DNA of 64,000 nt, from positions 54,348,094 to 54,412,093 of the forward strand of contig NC_068576.1 of assembly GCF_025698545.1 (NCBI RefSeq). The letters are read 5' to 3'. Shown here in pieces: positions 22,649 to 34,900 of this stretch. A model generated the notes under the pieces. That model saw only the letters and a list, made by a program, of their open reading frames with translations. It made no database searches and was not told where the DNA came from. The first letter of the stretch is position 1. Every line of letters begins with the position of its first letter. A program made the position numbers and the translations under genes. Source of the DNA: Gossypium raimondii (Eukaryota > Streptophyta > Magnoliopsida > Malvales > Malvaceae).

Positions 22649-25600
22649 ATGGCTGCCGATCTCGACGATGATGGTGAACAGACTGTGTCAATCAACGAGT
22701 ATCTTGAGAGTATCGAAGAAGAAGAGTTGGTAAAAGCCTGTCCACCATCTTTATCTGTTTAGGGTTTTGTTTTGCAGGAATGATTGAATTTAATCAGTGC
22801 TTTTCTGTTTCGTCTGGTTTACTGACATGGGAATATTTCTTTTCCTCGTTTTATTCTTTGGCTACCAAAGATGGATAATTTTTTTTTTTTTTTTGTTTCT
22901 GGAGCTGAAATTTTGGTTGAAACATATTTAGTACATGAATTGTTGTGTGAAAGTTGATTAAAATTTGGGAAAATTTCTGGGAGACTAGCTTTATGTTGTT
23001 AATTCTATACTAACTCGGAATGCATGGTACGAGTACAAGTCTAAGATTGTTCAAATATATCATATATCCTAAATTTATATTTAAAAAAGTATTAGATGCA
23101 AATGATAATCAAGTATAAAAAGTTTGAACTAGCTATTGATTGTTTTATCTGTGCTTCCTTCAGCTATATATGCTGTTGGGCAAAATGTAACTTCTTTTCT
23201 TTTTATTCTAAAGGAGGCTGATTTGGTTTTGGGTGGAGATGAGGGCGATGAGTGTACCTATTCTAAAGGTTACATGAAGAGACAGGCAATTTTCTCATGC
23301 CTGACATGCACCCCTGAGGGGAATGCTGGAATTTGTACGGCTTGCTGCTTGTCTTGCCATGATGGCCATGAGGTATTTTCCTTTGGATCATCCTTTAAAG
23401 CGTGGGATATCCCCTCACCTAACTTTATCTCTCATTCTGAAAGCTAAGCTTTAATTCATTGCTAATAGTATAACTCTTAACATGTGAGTGAAATTTGTTA
23501 GAGGGGAAGTTTGTGTGGTGTTTTTGCTTTATGCAGGCATGACTTTGAGTTGTGTTTTATAGTTAGCTCTTTGTCGGGCATGCTCCCTGTTACAGGCTGC
23601 TTTAGCAAGTCATGTAACAGTCAATATGATGCAAAGTTGGAACTTCATTCCTATCATCATAATATTTTCAACAAAAGGAGCTTTTTCCTTTACATCATCC
23701 TTTTAAATTGGAATAACATTCAACTATTTGCTGCTGGATCAGTGTTAACTGTACTAAACATTCACACTGCCCACTGTTCCAATATCTAACTCTGCTCATT
23801 GGGAGTGGCTTCAGGGCATGTTTTTACCTGCTTCTCCTATTAATATGTTCTATAATGGAAGAACTCGTGAATTGGTTTAACAATTCTTGATTGGTTAAAA
23901 CGTGGGACATGCAAGATTCTCATTTTGATTAGCTCAGATGGCCATTAGAAATTCTGCAGTCTTACTTGAGTTTTGAGTACTGAACATAAGTTATGTATGC
24001 TGTTATCAAATAAGAAAGAATTGCATGTGCTTACTTGAATGTTGGACTTAAGGTATGTATGTTGTGCTGGAAATGTTACTTGTGCCCAATTTCTCAAGGT
24101 TTTCAAGGAGAAGTACTCACTTTACTTGTCTTTCTTTGTATAACTATTCAATCCTATTATTTCTATCTGTCTACATGAATGTAAGGGATTTTCTTTGTTA
24201 CCCTATGTTAAAGGTTTTGGAGCTCTGGACCAAGAGAAATTTTAGATGTGATTGTGGAAATTCAAAATTCAGAGAGTTCTCATGCAAGCTTTCCCCAAAT
24301 AAAGATGTAGAGAATGTAGAGAATTCATATAATCACAACTTCAAAGGTTTATACTGTACTTGCAATCGCCCCTATCCAGATCCAGATCTCCAGGAGCAAG
24401 AAGAAATGATACAGTGCTGTATGTGTGAGGACTGGTTTCATGAGGAGCATATTAGTCTTGGTTCCCCTAATGAGGTTGGTAAGCTGGGTCGTGGTGCATA
24501 TACTCAATTTCTGTATCATGGTTTTTTTTCACTAGTTTTTGCCAACAGCACAATATTTTGGTTTCTCTGTTCAAACTGTTGGCAAATCTAGAGATACCCT
24601 ATTGAGTGAGTTCATGTTAATGTTTGCCATTGTTTTTCTTATACTAATTATGTATTACTTCTCCCTTTGAGGTTGGATATGGGTTTTAATTCTTTGTAAA
24701 CAGTGAAAATTTGGGTAAACATGTTTTCTGATGACAATTTATTAGTTTGAACTTTGAAGGACCTTTCCATGGGCAAGTTTTTACATGATTAATATAGTTG
24801 AAGTTGAGCAATGTAAACTAGCTATATCTTGATCTTGGGCATTGAAAATGGGGAAGTGAAAAAATGTTATTTTAGCAGCTTTTGTTCTAATCTTTGAGTT
24901 ATTGGTATCGGGAAATAGATTATGATCTGAAAATACTGGTATGACAGATTCCTAGAGATGAGGAAGGGGAGCCTCTATATGAGGATTTCATATGCAAGGC
25001 ATGCTCAGCGGTTTGTTCTTTTCTGACTCTATATCCTAAAACCATACGGGCAACGGGGAAACAACCTGTTGCTTCTGTTGCAACTGGCAAGGATAAAAGT
25101 GTGCTGGAAGACATCCCTCCTAAAGATGAACCTGGGAAACTTGACAATGATGTGTGCTCTGACACTGTCCAAAATAATTTGGTTGCTGATATGAATCATG
25201 ACTCTGTATCTGATGACAAGAAGTTTGTTGTTGGTGAAAGCTCTCAGAACAATGATAGCTCAAGTCTGTCCCAAAGTATTGCCAATTCAAATGGTACTTG
25301 TATTCTTGGAGTAGACTGGATGGCTGCATCAAGTGATTCAGAAAATAGACCCCTCTTTCTTTCTAAGAATTGGAGAGATGTCCTCTGCAGATGTGACAAG
25401 TGCTTAGATATGTACAAGCAGAAACATATCAGTTATCTACTTGACAAGGAAGATTCAATAGCAGATTATGAAAAAAATGCAAAGCAAAAGAGGGAAGAGA
25501 AGTTGCAGAAAAGGGAAGGTGCTGAATTAAATTTCTTTAACAATCTTGGTCATATAGAAAAAATGGAGATTCTGAATGGCATTGCAGACTTCAAAGATGA

Positions 25601-25907
25601 GTTCCGGTCTTTCCTGGTATGGCATTGATTGTGTCTTTTTGTTTTTGTTGGCATGCTTATCTTTTTGGCTTCTAACTTATAATGATTATATTGCAAGTAA
25701 GCCATGCATATATTTTTTCATGTTCCTACGTCAGATTCTTTGTTTATGCATCTTTCAAAAGCAAAATTATTGTCCGTGTGAATTATCTATTACTTGTTTT
25801 TTTTTTGTTTAAATATTTAGGGGTCAGTTGATCCTTCAAAGGCAATCACAGCAGCTGATGTCAACCAGATTTTCGAGAACCTTAAAAACAAGCGACGGCG
25901 CGTGTAG
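22649..25907 (+). CDS. UBR7: UBR7-type E3 ligase: UBR box plus PHD finger
   Basis: Exons 22649-22729, 23214-23372, 24214-24474, 24948-25616, 25821-25907 give 418 residues. The UBR box (about 41-110: CTYSKGYMKRQAIFSC, ICTACCLSCHDGHE, FRCDCGNSKF) reads N-degrons in the N-end rule family. A PHD-like zinc finger follows (LYCTCNRPY near 127, then C148, C151, H156, and C183/C186 in FICKAC). The middle, about 190-300, is acidic, Ser-rich and probably disordered. A conserved C-terminal block begins near SKNWRDVLCRCDKC, contains a coiled coil (about 335-365) and ends in basic KNKRRRV. In animals UBR7 is a histone H2B-directed ligase; the plant role is not well defined, so chromatin-linked ubiquitination is inference. 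The exon 3 donor is the weak GTTGGT; a stronger-looking GTAAGC four bases later would shift the frame. Confidence 0.93.
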
Positions 25908-26165
25908 ATTGAAGCTTTTTTACTGGATATTACTGCACTGGCTCAGTTTGAACTTAGACACTACTGCTTCTAATATTATGAACTATGTTGCACTTGTGTT
26001 TTGATGACTCTGTGTTAACTAGGCTTCTGTATTAGCTGAAGTTGTGCTATCTATGTTTCACAATATATATGTGCCCTGTTTAAATTAACATGCTTAGCAG
26101 GCTATCAGCAGCAACAACAGCAAGTACAATGTTAAAAGAGGTTTTTAATCTATTTTCTGTATATC
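25908..26165 (+). other. 3' UTR region of the UBR7 gene
   Basis: Transcript-like, T- and TG-rich composition continues to about 26100. No clean AATAAA was found, so the end point is approximate. Confidence 0.4.
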
Positions 26166-26312
26166 TTAGGGTGTTTTTTAGTGGTGTTTGAGGGATTTTG
26201 CAGTATGCTCTAAAAAGCGTACCAAAATTTTTAGAACTTATAAAAAAATAATTAACGCGTTAGAAATATTTTGGTATGCGCTTCGAGCGTACTGTGGACT
26301 TTTCCATGGTGT
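26166..26312. repeat. MITE-like hairpin element of about 150 bp
   Basis: Almost the whole element folds back on itself. GCAGTATGCTC...GCGTACCAAAAT on the left pairs with the inverse of ATTTTGGTATGCGC...GAGCGTACTGT on the right, around a small AT-rich loop. The edges (GGTGTTT / AACACC) also pair. No coding capacity. Confidence 0.6.
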
Positions 26313-28442
26313 TTAGCATTGACATTGGAGAACACTTTTCAAGCTGAAAGTAACACAGAACAAATAGCTTTCAAGTCAAATCAGCTTGATTTATCTTAAC
26401 TATAAATTATAAATATGATTAATTTATTCAAATTAAATTTTGCAAATAATTATATTTTATGTATTATTAACGGTAACTTATCACACATTATTGTATTATA
26501 TTTAATATATTTGTTAATTCTGAAGTAATAATGTCCATGCTAATAATAATGATTTTCCAATTAAGTAAATTATTTCATCACTTATAAAATATTTATCAAT
26601 TTATTAGTGTTATGTTTTTATGTAGTTTTAATATTTAAAATTTTTTTATATATTGAAATTAGGTTTTGAAAACAATTTAGATTTATTACTTTAATCTGGC
26701 TAAGTTAAAACATGCCGACGCCTAACGATACGGCTGTTTCAGCCGACTTCATTTCATATTATTTAACTGCTCGTGCCCCAACTAAAAATTGATGTCTTTG
26801 GAGCTCACCAGACAAAGTAGGCGGGCAGGATCAAACCCTTATTTTAATTAAGGATGAAAGCTATGGGTTTTAAATTAAAGGAAAAGTTAGTATTAAAGGC
26901 TTAACCTTGTAGCCCCCGAGTCCCACCAAGATGCGTAGTCATTTTTGTCTTTTAAGTAAAGATTTGGGGTCTATATTATGTTGGTCACGAGACTAACAGG
27001 AAGAAGAAGGAACAGAAACAAAGCAATGGATATTCGCTTTTCTCATGTAAAATGATAGGGTTCATATGTCTTGTACAAATTTAATATCCCCGATTGCTTT
27101 CGCCTTTGTCGGGCTTTTCTTTCCGTCATTAAATCCGTTTCTCCTGTATTGACGTGGTCTAATTTGCTCTCCATTTGTTTGACAATTTATAACACTATTT
27201 AAACCAAACATTTGAATATTAGAATATGATATTTGTCAAAGCTATTATCAATAAATTTCTGAAACTAAAAACCAAAAATTAAATGACTTGAGTGAATACA
27301 TCCTGCTTCAAAGTTTCAAATGAATACATTTAATTTTCCATTTGCTTTGGCAAAGAGAAAAAGGGAATTCATAAATGGTGTATGCAAATCAAATTTGTCA
27401 ACACTTCATTTTAAAACGAAGTTCCAAGTAGAAGACAAAGCGTTAGGTTGCAGTTATTTCCACGAGGAAATGAAAAAAAAAAAGAGATATGGTTACATGT
27501 GTTCCCACAGTGTCTCTAACTTATTTGAAACCACTCACTCCCCACTACCTAATCTTCGGAGCCTGTCCACTACATTGTTTTGTGATTTTTATGCAAACCC
27601 TTTATTTTATCAACAACAAAATACATGGCCATTGACCAAACCATAAAATGCCAATAGCACGTAGGTAGGTTTATATTTATATTATTTGGATATGAGATGA
27701 GTGTGAGATAAGAGTTTGTATGTGTGTTTAAAATTTCTATGCTTAAACTTGGCCTCTTTTTTTTTCAAATTGGTATATAAATATGACGACGTTTTTGTCC
27801 AAATTAATATTTAAGGTAAATGACTTGAATCAATTTAAATTATGAGATGAAAGTTAGATATTAACTCGAACCAAAAAGCGAAATTAAGATTTAAATTCGA
27901 AAATGCATATTTTGTGACATATATCTAAAACATCATATCTTATACTCATTCACAATATATAACAAATACTAATATTTCAAAAAGGGGTTATATTGGAAAA
28001 TTAAATTTTGTAGTTGGTTGCATCAAATAATTGTGGGGAAGTCAACATTTTTGAATTAAAAGGAGAATGATAAAATGATTAAAAACAGTAATTTTACATT
28101 TAGTATTCATCTCTTCTTTTTTTATTTTAACATACGTCAATATTCGTCATGATAACCTCAAGCACAGTGGGTTATTATAACCGTTGGCTGCCAGTTTTGT
28201 ACACCCTAAATTGAAGCAACATGGTCGTCCCACGTCTACATGCATATTCCCCTATTTCATATTTACTTCAATCTACACCCTTTCGTTTTCAACACAATTC
28301 TAGAGAATACTATTTGAGTTTTTCAATCAAAACCTGGAGTTTTCATTACAAAGCACCATACATTAGTTATTAGAAAGAAGAAGGGAAAAACAATTTGTTG
28401 CAGTACTGCAGAGGATGTACTTCTTTGCAAATATTAATTATT
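26313..28442. other. Intergenic, no gene recognised
   Basis: AT-rich with scattered homopolymers. One open frame of 108 codons at 27320-27646 has no recognisable domain or splice partners. A GTAGGTAGG-type short repeat lies at 27661. Confidence 0.5.
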
Positions 28443-28503
28443 GTTGGGTTCGATCCGTATCAACAACAAGATAATAAAAATTGAGAGAAGAACGAACACA
28501 TGT

Positions 28504-29724
28504 TGTTGACACCATTTTTTTGATGGAAAACGGGGTCGACTTGGGTTTGAAAAATGAAAACAAAAACGGGAGTCGCCACCAATCCTTTTTTGATAAGGTG
28601 TGATCGGATCACCTTGAAAAGTGGTTGTTTTTAATAAACGATTTAATTTTATTAAAACAACGATTTTGGTCCACGAAATTCAAAAAAATGGGTTCGGGAG
28701 TCGGTTACGCACGAGGAAGGATTAGCACCCTCGATACGCCCAAAATTGGTACCTAGTTGATTACTTAATGTCTTAGTGTCAAAAAACTGAAAACTTTAAA
28801 GAAATTTAAAAATACGATCCTTGTATTAAAATGTTGAAAATTTTGGGAAAAGATGGTACATTCCACGTTAATCGAGAAAGAAAGCATCATATCCAGTAAG
28901 TTAGGATACAATGTCTCTAATTCTCGATACGCGAATGAATGTAAAAAAATACTTATTTAAAAGATGTTTAACTATCTCGAATTTAAAAAAGGGGATCAAG
29001 TCCAGTAAGTTAGCACTCGATCTTTTCTTAATTTTCGAGATCATTTAAAACTTTGGTTAAAAAAACTCGCGTATTTAGATTTATCGTGAAAATCGAAACC
29101 CAGTGAGTTAGGGTACGACCTTCTCAAGTCTAAACATGAAATTTTGTTTATTCAAAAATCATAATTTATACATTGAATGAAAAATAATTTAACGCGTAAT
29201 AGTAGAAATAAAACACGATGTTAATGCTCGTAACAAAACAATAATGAATTCGATAATGTAAGTACGAGTAACAACAAATAAAAGATAAATAAATAAAAAC
29301 GAATTAAACATGCAAAAGAATAAGCAAATAAACTAATCGAATGAAAGTGGGCATAAATAAATAAAAAAAGTAAACACCACGCTAAATAACGAAACCATAA
29401 AAGAAAAAATATATAAATACATGTATATATATATATATTTTTAGAATTATGAAAACATAGAAAATATTTAAAATATGTATACGTATATCTATGTGTAATA
29501 AAATACGTAGAAATAGATATAGGTATGTGTAAGTATGAAAATGAAATATAAAAATATATTTATAATAACTTTAAAATGTATGTGTATATGAATTAGGAAA
29601 GTGTATATATTCACACACAAAAATAAATAAATAAAATATGTACACATATATATTATAAAAAGTATGCGTTTGTATATGTAAATATATAACAAGAATTTTA
29701 AAATTAAAAGAGTATAATAATAAC

Positions 29725-29759
<35 letters not shown>

Positions 29760-30968
29760 TAATAATAATAATATGAAATTTGTTAGGAAAATAAACAAAA
29801 TAGCAAAAGACTAAATTAAACATTAAAACAAGATTCGTGGCTCAAAACGCAAATAAACAAAAGCGGGGACTACTCAAACATTCATAAAACATGGAGGGAC
29901 CAGAAAGGAAATTTCCTTCCATTAAAATGACGTAGTTCGGTAAGGATTAAATTGAAAACGCAAAAATTTCCGGTAAAATTCAAAAGATTAAAAGAACCTA
30001 ATTTTAAAAGCATTAAAAGAGGAAGGGCTAAACGTGCAATTAGCCCTTCCGTCAAAAACACGCTGGATCCCCGAGCGGTCGGGTCACTAACGGTCAGTCA
30101 AAACGCGCTGCTTTGGTGCTCGAGAAGGTCGCCCAAAACGACGTCGTTTTGGAAGCCTATTTAAAGTAATTTTTTCAAAATTTTCATTCTTCCTTCTTCT
30201 CCGAAAAAACCAAAAATTTCTCTCAAATCTCTCTCCTTCCTCCGACCAGAGCCTGAAACCGTGATCAGGTCATGCGTCGTCAGCCGTTACACGGCCAATC
30301 GTGCACGGTGGTAAAAAAATCAAAAGAAGGTATTTTTTTTTGCTTTTTTTTATGTTATATATATAGTTTTTAAATATAAAAGAAAATAAAATAAAGAAAT
30401 ACTAACGATTCTTAAAAAAGAAAAAATAAAGAGAAAAGTAAAATAAAAAGGAAAATAGAACTTGTACCAAAAAGGTTTCTTGAATCTGTTTTTTTTGTTT
30501 TTATTTCCCTTGCTAATGTGTTTTTTCCTTACAAAAATCGGAAGAGAAAAAAAACAACCCCCCTGTTACAAAGGTTTCAATCGGTTTGTATACCGATTTA
30601 AAAAAAAACAAAAGTTCCCCCTCCTTTGATTCGGCTTCCTTTTTTTTTATAGCCAATGTTACAAAAATTTTTTCTCTACTGATTGCACTGTTTTTGTCTC
30701 TACTTTGCGTGTTCTTTCATCTTGCAGAGAGTCGAGGCGGTGAAGGAGTTGGTGGCGTGGCGGAGGAAGTGCAAAGTGATTTAACGGCAAGACCAAAGAA
30801 GTCATGGCATTAGGCTAGGCTAGGGTTTCAATTTTCAAACCCTAGTTTAAAATTTGGGTCCGATTTGGGTATTAGGCCCGGTTGGGCTTGGATTGTGTTG
30901 TTTGGGTTAGGCTAGTAAATTAGGGTCAGTAAAATTTGGGTTTTGGGCGTGCAAAATGGGCTTGTATA
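28504..30968 (-). repeat. 3' LTR of the 11.3 kb element
   Basis: Matches 37318-39796 nearly end to end, including a (AAT)n microsatellite (about 29716-29772) and AT-rich short repeats (29400-29700). Low-complexity open frames in it are duplicated in the other LTR. Confidence 0.9.
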
Positions 30969-30984
30969 CCGCCCTCTTTGCTCG
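30969..30984 (-). promoter_or_regulatory. Polypurine-tract-like site
   Basis: On the minus strand the sequence next to the LTR is rich in purines (GAGCAAAGAGGGCGG). This is the expected position and composition for plus-strand priming. Confidence 0.55.
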
Positions 30985-31149
30985 TTGTCGTGTAACGATA
31001 ACAAAGCAAAGACTAAGAAAGCCCAATTTTGCCTGGTCTCGCCGAGTCTTGACTTCTTCTAGTGCTTCTTTTCTTCAAATAGCCTCCTTCCAGTCCAATC
31101 GTGTCCTGTTGCTTGATCCACTACATCGCGCTTTAGGAAATAAGACTTG

Positions 31150-32260
31150 ATGCGATCTGCCCACTATCGCTAGGAGATAAGATCTGGTTTCTTTTGTCTC
31201 GCTCCACTACCGCTAGGGAGATAATACTTGATGCGATCTGTGGTTTTAATCATTCACTGTAACTTCTGGGAGATAGGATAGTGTCTTCGATCTGCTCCAC
31301 AGTAACCTCGGGGATAAGATCTCAAATTCTTCTGGTCTACTCTCATCAGAACCTCGGGAGATAAGACTCGGCGCGATCCGCTTCATCAGTAACCAGAGAG
31401 ATAAGATCCTTTATTTTAAACCGCTCCACTCAGAACCCGGGAGATAGGATTATGTCTTCAATCGCTCATTGAACCTCGGGGAGATAAGATCTCGAAAGTC
31501 TTGGTCTACTCCATCAGTAACCTCGGGGAGATAAGACTCAAAGCGATCTCGCTCATCAGAACTTCAGAGAGATAAGATCCTGTCTTCGATCTGCTCCACA
31601 GAACCTCGGGGAGATAAGATCTCGAAAGTCTTGGTCTACTCCACTGTAACCTCGTGGAGATAAGACTCAGTGCGATCTCGCTTCATCAGAACCCAGAGAG
31701 ATAAGATCCTTTATTTTAATCCGCTCCACTGTAATCTCTGGGAGATAAGATTATGTCTTCAATCGCTCCATTGTAACCTCGTGGAGATAAGATTCGAAAG
31801 TCTTGGTCTACTCCATCAGTAACCTCGGGAGATAAGACTGATGCGATCTACTCATCAGTAACTTCGAGAGATAAGATCCTCGTCTTCGATCTACTCACTG
31901 TAACCTCGGGAGATAAGATCTCAAAGTCTTGGTCTACTCTCATCAGTAACCTCGGGGAGATAAGACACAGTGCGATCCGCTTCATCAGAACTTTAGAGAG
32001 ATAAGATCCTCGTCTTCGATCTGCTCCATCAGTAACCTCGGGGAGATAAGATCTCGAAAGTCTTGGTCCTACTCCATCGTAACCTCGTGGAGATAAGACT
32101 GTGCGATCTCGCTTCATCAGAACTTCAGAGAGATAAGATCCTTTATTTTAAACCGCTCCACTATAATCTCGGGGAGATAGGATTACTAACTTCAATCGCT
32201 CATTGTAATCTCGTGGAGATAAGATCTCAAATTCTTCACCACTCCACTACAACCGAGAGA
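31150..32260. repeat. Tandem array, 41-48 bp unit, about 25 copies
   Basis: The core GAGATAAGAT(C/T) recurs every 41-48 bp from about 31161 to 32215, separated by variants of CTCCA(C/T)...AACCTCGGG. A higher-order pattern is visible: neighbouring units alternate between 'cttggtctactcc', 'gcgatctcgcttcatc' and 'cttcgatctgctcc' linkers, so the array grew partly by multi-unit steps. It lies just inside the 3' LTR of the host element. Confidence 0.9.
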
Positions 32261-32261
32261 G

Positions 32262-32830
32262 GTAAGGTTCGTCTTCGACCTGCTTCGCTGTCAATGCAAG
32301 AAGGCAAGATCTGTTGTCTTCAACCAGCTCCATCACAAATGAGGGAGGCAAGGTTTGTGTCTTCGACCTGCTTCGCTGTCAATGCAGGAAGGCAAGATCT
32401 TTTGTCTTCAACCACTCCACCGCAACCAATGAAGGCAAGGCTTTGTTTTCGATCTGCTTCGCTGTTAACGCAGGAAGGCAAGATCTGCTTCTTTAACCAG
32501 CTCCACTGCAACCAATGAAGGCAAGGCTTTGTTTTCGATCTGCTTCGCTGTTAACGCAGGAAGGCAAGATTCGCTTTTTAACCACTCCATCAGAACCAAT
32601 GAAGGCAAGGCTTTGTTTTCGATCCGCTTTGTTAACGCAGAATGCAAGATCTCGCTTTAACCAGCTCCACTGCAACCAATGAAGGCAAGGCTTTGTTTTC
32701 AATCTGCTTCGCTGTTAACGCAGGAAGGCAATATCTGCTATCTTCAACCAGCTCCACTGCAACCGATGGAGGCAAGGATTTGTTTTCGATCTGCTTCACT
32801 GTTAATGCAGGAAGGCAAGATCTGATGTCT
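32262..32830. repeat. Tandem array, about 88 bp unit, about 7 copies
   Basis: The core GCAGGAAGGCAAGATCTG recurs near 32290, 32380, 32470, 32560, 32640, 32720 and 32806. Each unit also holds CCAATGAAGGCAAGG and TTCGATCTGCTTCGCTG. It is related in phrase structure to the neighbouring 44 bp array, with twice its unit length. Confidence 0.9.
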
Positions 32831-33899
32831 TCATTGATCTGTTCTCTGGGGAACATGACCTGTATGTTCTATTTTATGAACCTAATTGTGACTAGTGATT
32901 AGGATGACATGATCAAAACGAATTAAATGCTCCTAACTAGATGTGTATGAATGACATGCAAAATGTCATGAAAATGATTCCTTAATGCTTAGGTTACCAT
33001 CACACAAAAGCTTATTAAGGCTTTATCACTAACGTGCTACACCGCCTTCTTGCTCGGCGAGCATATCCAAAGAAACACTTAATTTGATTGCCCCCTACTG
33101 TGAACATCAAAGTTCAATCCACTGGACATTAAATTTGCACTATCAATCTCCCACTGTAACCCAAGGGTAGAAAGATACGACTTTTTTCAATCTTCTCCTA
33201 TCGTAATTTAAGGATACAGAATGTGAAGCTCTTTGGTCATTTACCCCATTCGCAAGGTGTCATACCAAATGCTCATGCACAATTGCAAAATTTTCTTCTC
33301 CGAGAAAACCTTTCCTTATCACTCGGTGATCCTTGCTTGTTTGTTCATTGAAGTTTTGTCACCAACACGACATCTTGTCATTTTGTTCAATCAATGTTTG
33401 GACAACAAAATCTGAAAGGATAGTCTTTAACTTAGACCCTTCCTTATTAGATATTTCACCCTTTAAACTTGGTGTTTTCTAAATAATAGTCCTGTTTCAG
33501 GTTCCTATATTATTTAGAAACTTCTAGAGTAATATGCAAAACTTCCATTGTGAAAGTGTTATTAGTCCATTAATCATTATTCTAATGCAACATGCTTGCA
33601 AAGAGAACATAACGATAGATAAAATAGAATTGATTTGAGAGCATAGTTCGAAATGAATGAATTATCAAGGGTAGCAAGATTAAAAGAGGAATTGATTGGA
33701 ACATGCATCTTGAAAAAGAATGAAGTATTCCAAGAACAACAACAAATTCAATATATAAATAGTATGAAGGTTAGGTGCCTCAGATATCGCAGCTTGAACT
33801 TCTCTGTACAAACTTTCTGAAGACTTTCCTGAGTTTCCTGAGTTTGATATGTGTTTAGGAGATCTACAGGACTCTGTCGATGCCCCAAGATATCGCATT

Positions 33900-34900
33900 A
33901 CCCTTTCAGGTATAGCAAGATCACCACATGCCCCTAATCTGATCACATCATGCCCCATTTTGATCAATATTTGAGCCGCCCTTCGGGTTTTCAACTCAAA
34001 TCCCATTTGGCCTAAGGTGCCCTTTGCGGGTTTTCCCCTTAACTTCTCCATTTTTACTTTTTCATTTTTTCATTTTTTTATTTCATTTTTTTGACTCAAA
34101 GTGCCCTTTGCAGGTTTTCACCTTGGTCCTTCTTTCTTCTGGATCCGAGTTTATAGGATTGGCAATCTCACTCAGGATCAGTGCTCCTCTGAAAATGGTC
34201 TTCTTTACAACATAGGAACATTCTTGGTTTGTCACTCATTTCCCTTTAGAATCCTTTCGTTAAGGAAGAATCTTTTTCAACATCCGGCCCTCTCGTGGAA
34301 TTCTCTGAGACGAGCCTATTTATTATGGGCTCATATTATTTATTTATTGTATATCCGACCCTGATGAATAGCCTTTTAACCCTTTTCCTAGGGCCAACTG
34401 ATCGCGATTGGATCCCTCCAACAAGCAATGAGGGGATTTTAATAGGTAGAACTACCTCAATCATGTAAACCAAAAAAGAGAATTGTTGCCCCAGTACCGA
34501 TGTTCGACAAACAATGAGGGCAAATGGTAATTTCTCACGTCAATCATTGTAAGTCTCAGTCATTTTCCTTCAATTTTCGATGTTCAACTCTAGGAACTTT
34601 AGTGACGAATAGTGGTGTCCACTTTTGAGTTAATTTGAGACCTCAGCTATTGTGCTATTGTTTAAGCTCAATGCATTCTCCAATACCCTCTTCTCTGAAA
34701 TTCTGTATCGGTATACGATGACTTTGGCTCATGAAGTAGCCTCTCAAAAAAATGAAGCAATGTCCATTAGAAGTCTTCGATAATGGTGATGTCCATGCCC
34801 CATTTTGCTCAAAATTTGAGTCGCCCTTTTTAGGTTTTCAACTCAAATCCACCTTTGGTCAAGGCGCCCTTTGCGGGTTTTCGCCCTGACCTCTCCTTTT
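33900..34900. repeat. Two direct copies of an internal 110 bp block
   Basis: A block running from 'atgccccattttga/gctcaa' to 'gccctttgcgggtttt' occurs at about 33950-34050 and again at about 34795-34905, within the retrotransposon interior. Both copies are followed by T-rich tracts. Confidence 0.7.

Noticed and set aside
27320-27646. 108-codon open frame in the 26-28 kb gap
   Set aside because: No recognisable motif, low-complexity Lys run, and no splice or promoter context.
29489-29798. Open frames of 67-75 codons rich in Ile, Tyr, Phe and Leu, duplicated at 38296-38602
   Set aside because: They come from AT-rich short repeats and an (AAT)n tract inside the LTRs and are copied only because the LTRs are copies.
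31150-32830. CRISPR-like spaced repeats
   Set aside because: A plant nuclear tandem array inside a retrotransposon: the units grade into each other, spacers are themselves repeated and no cas genes exist.
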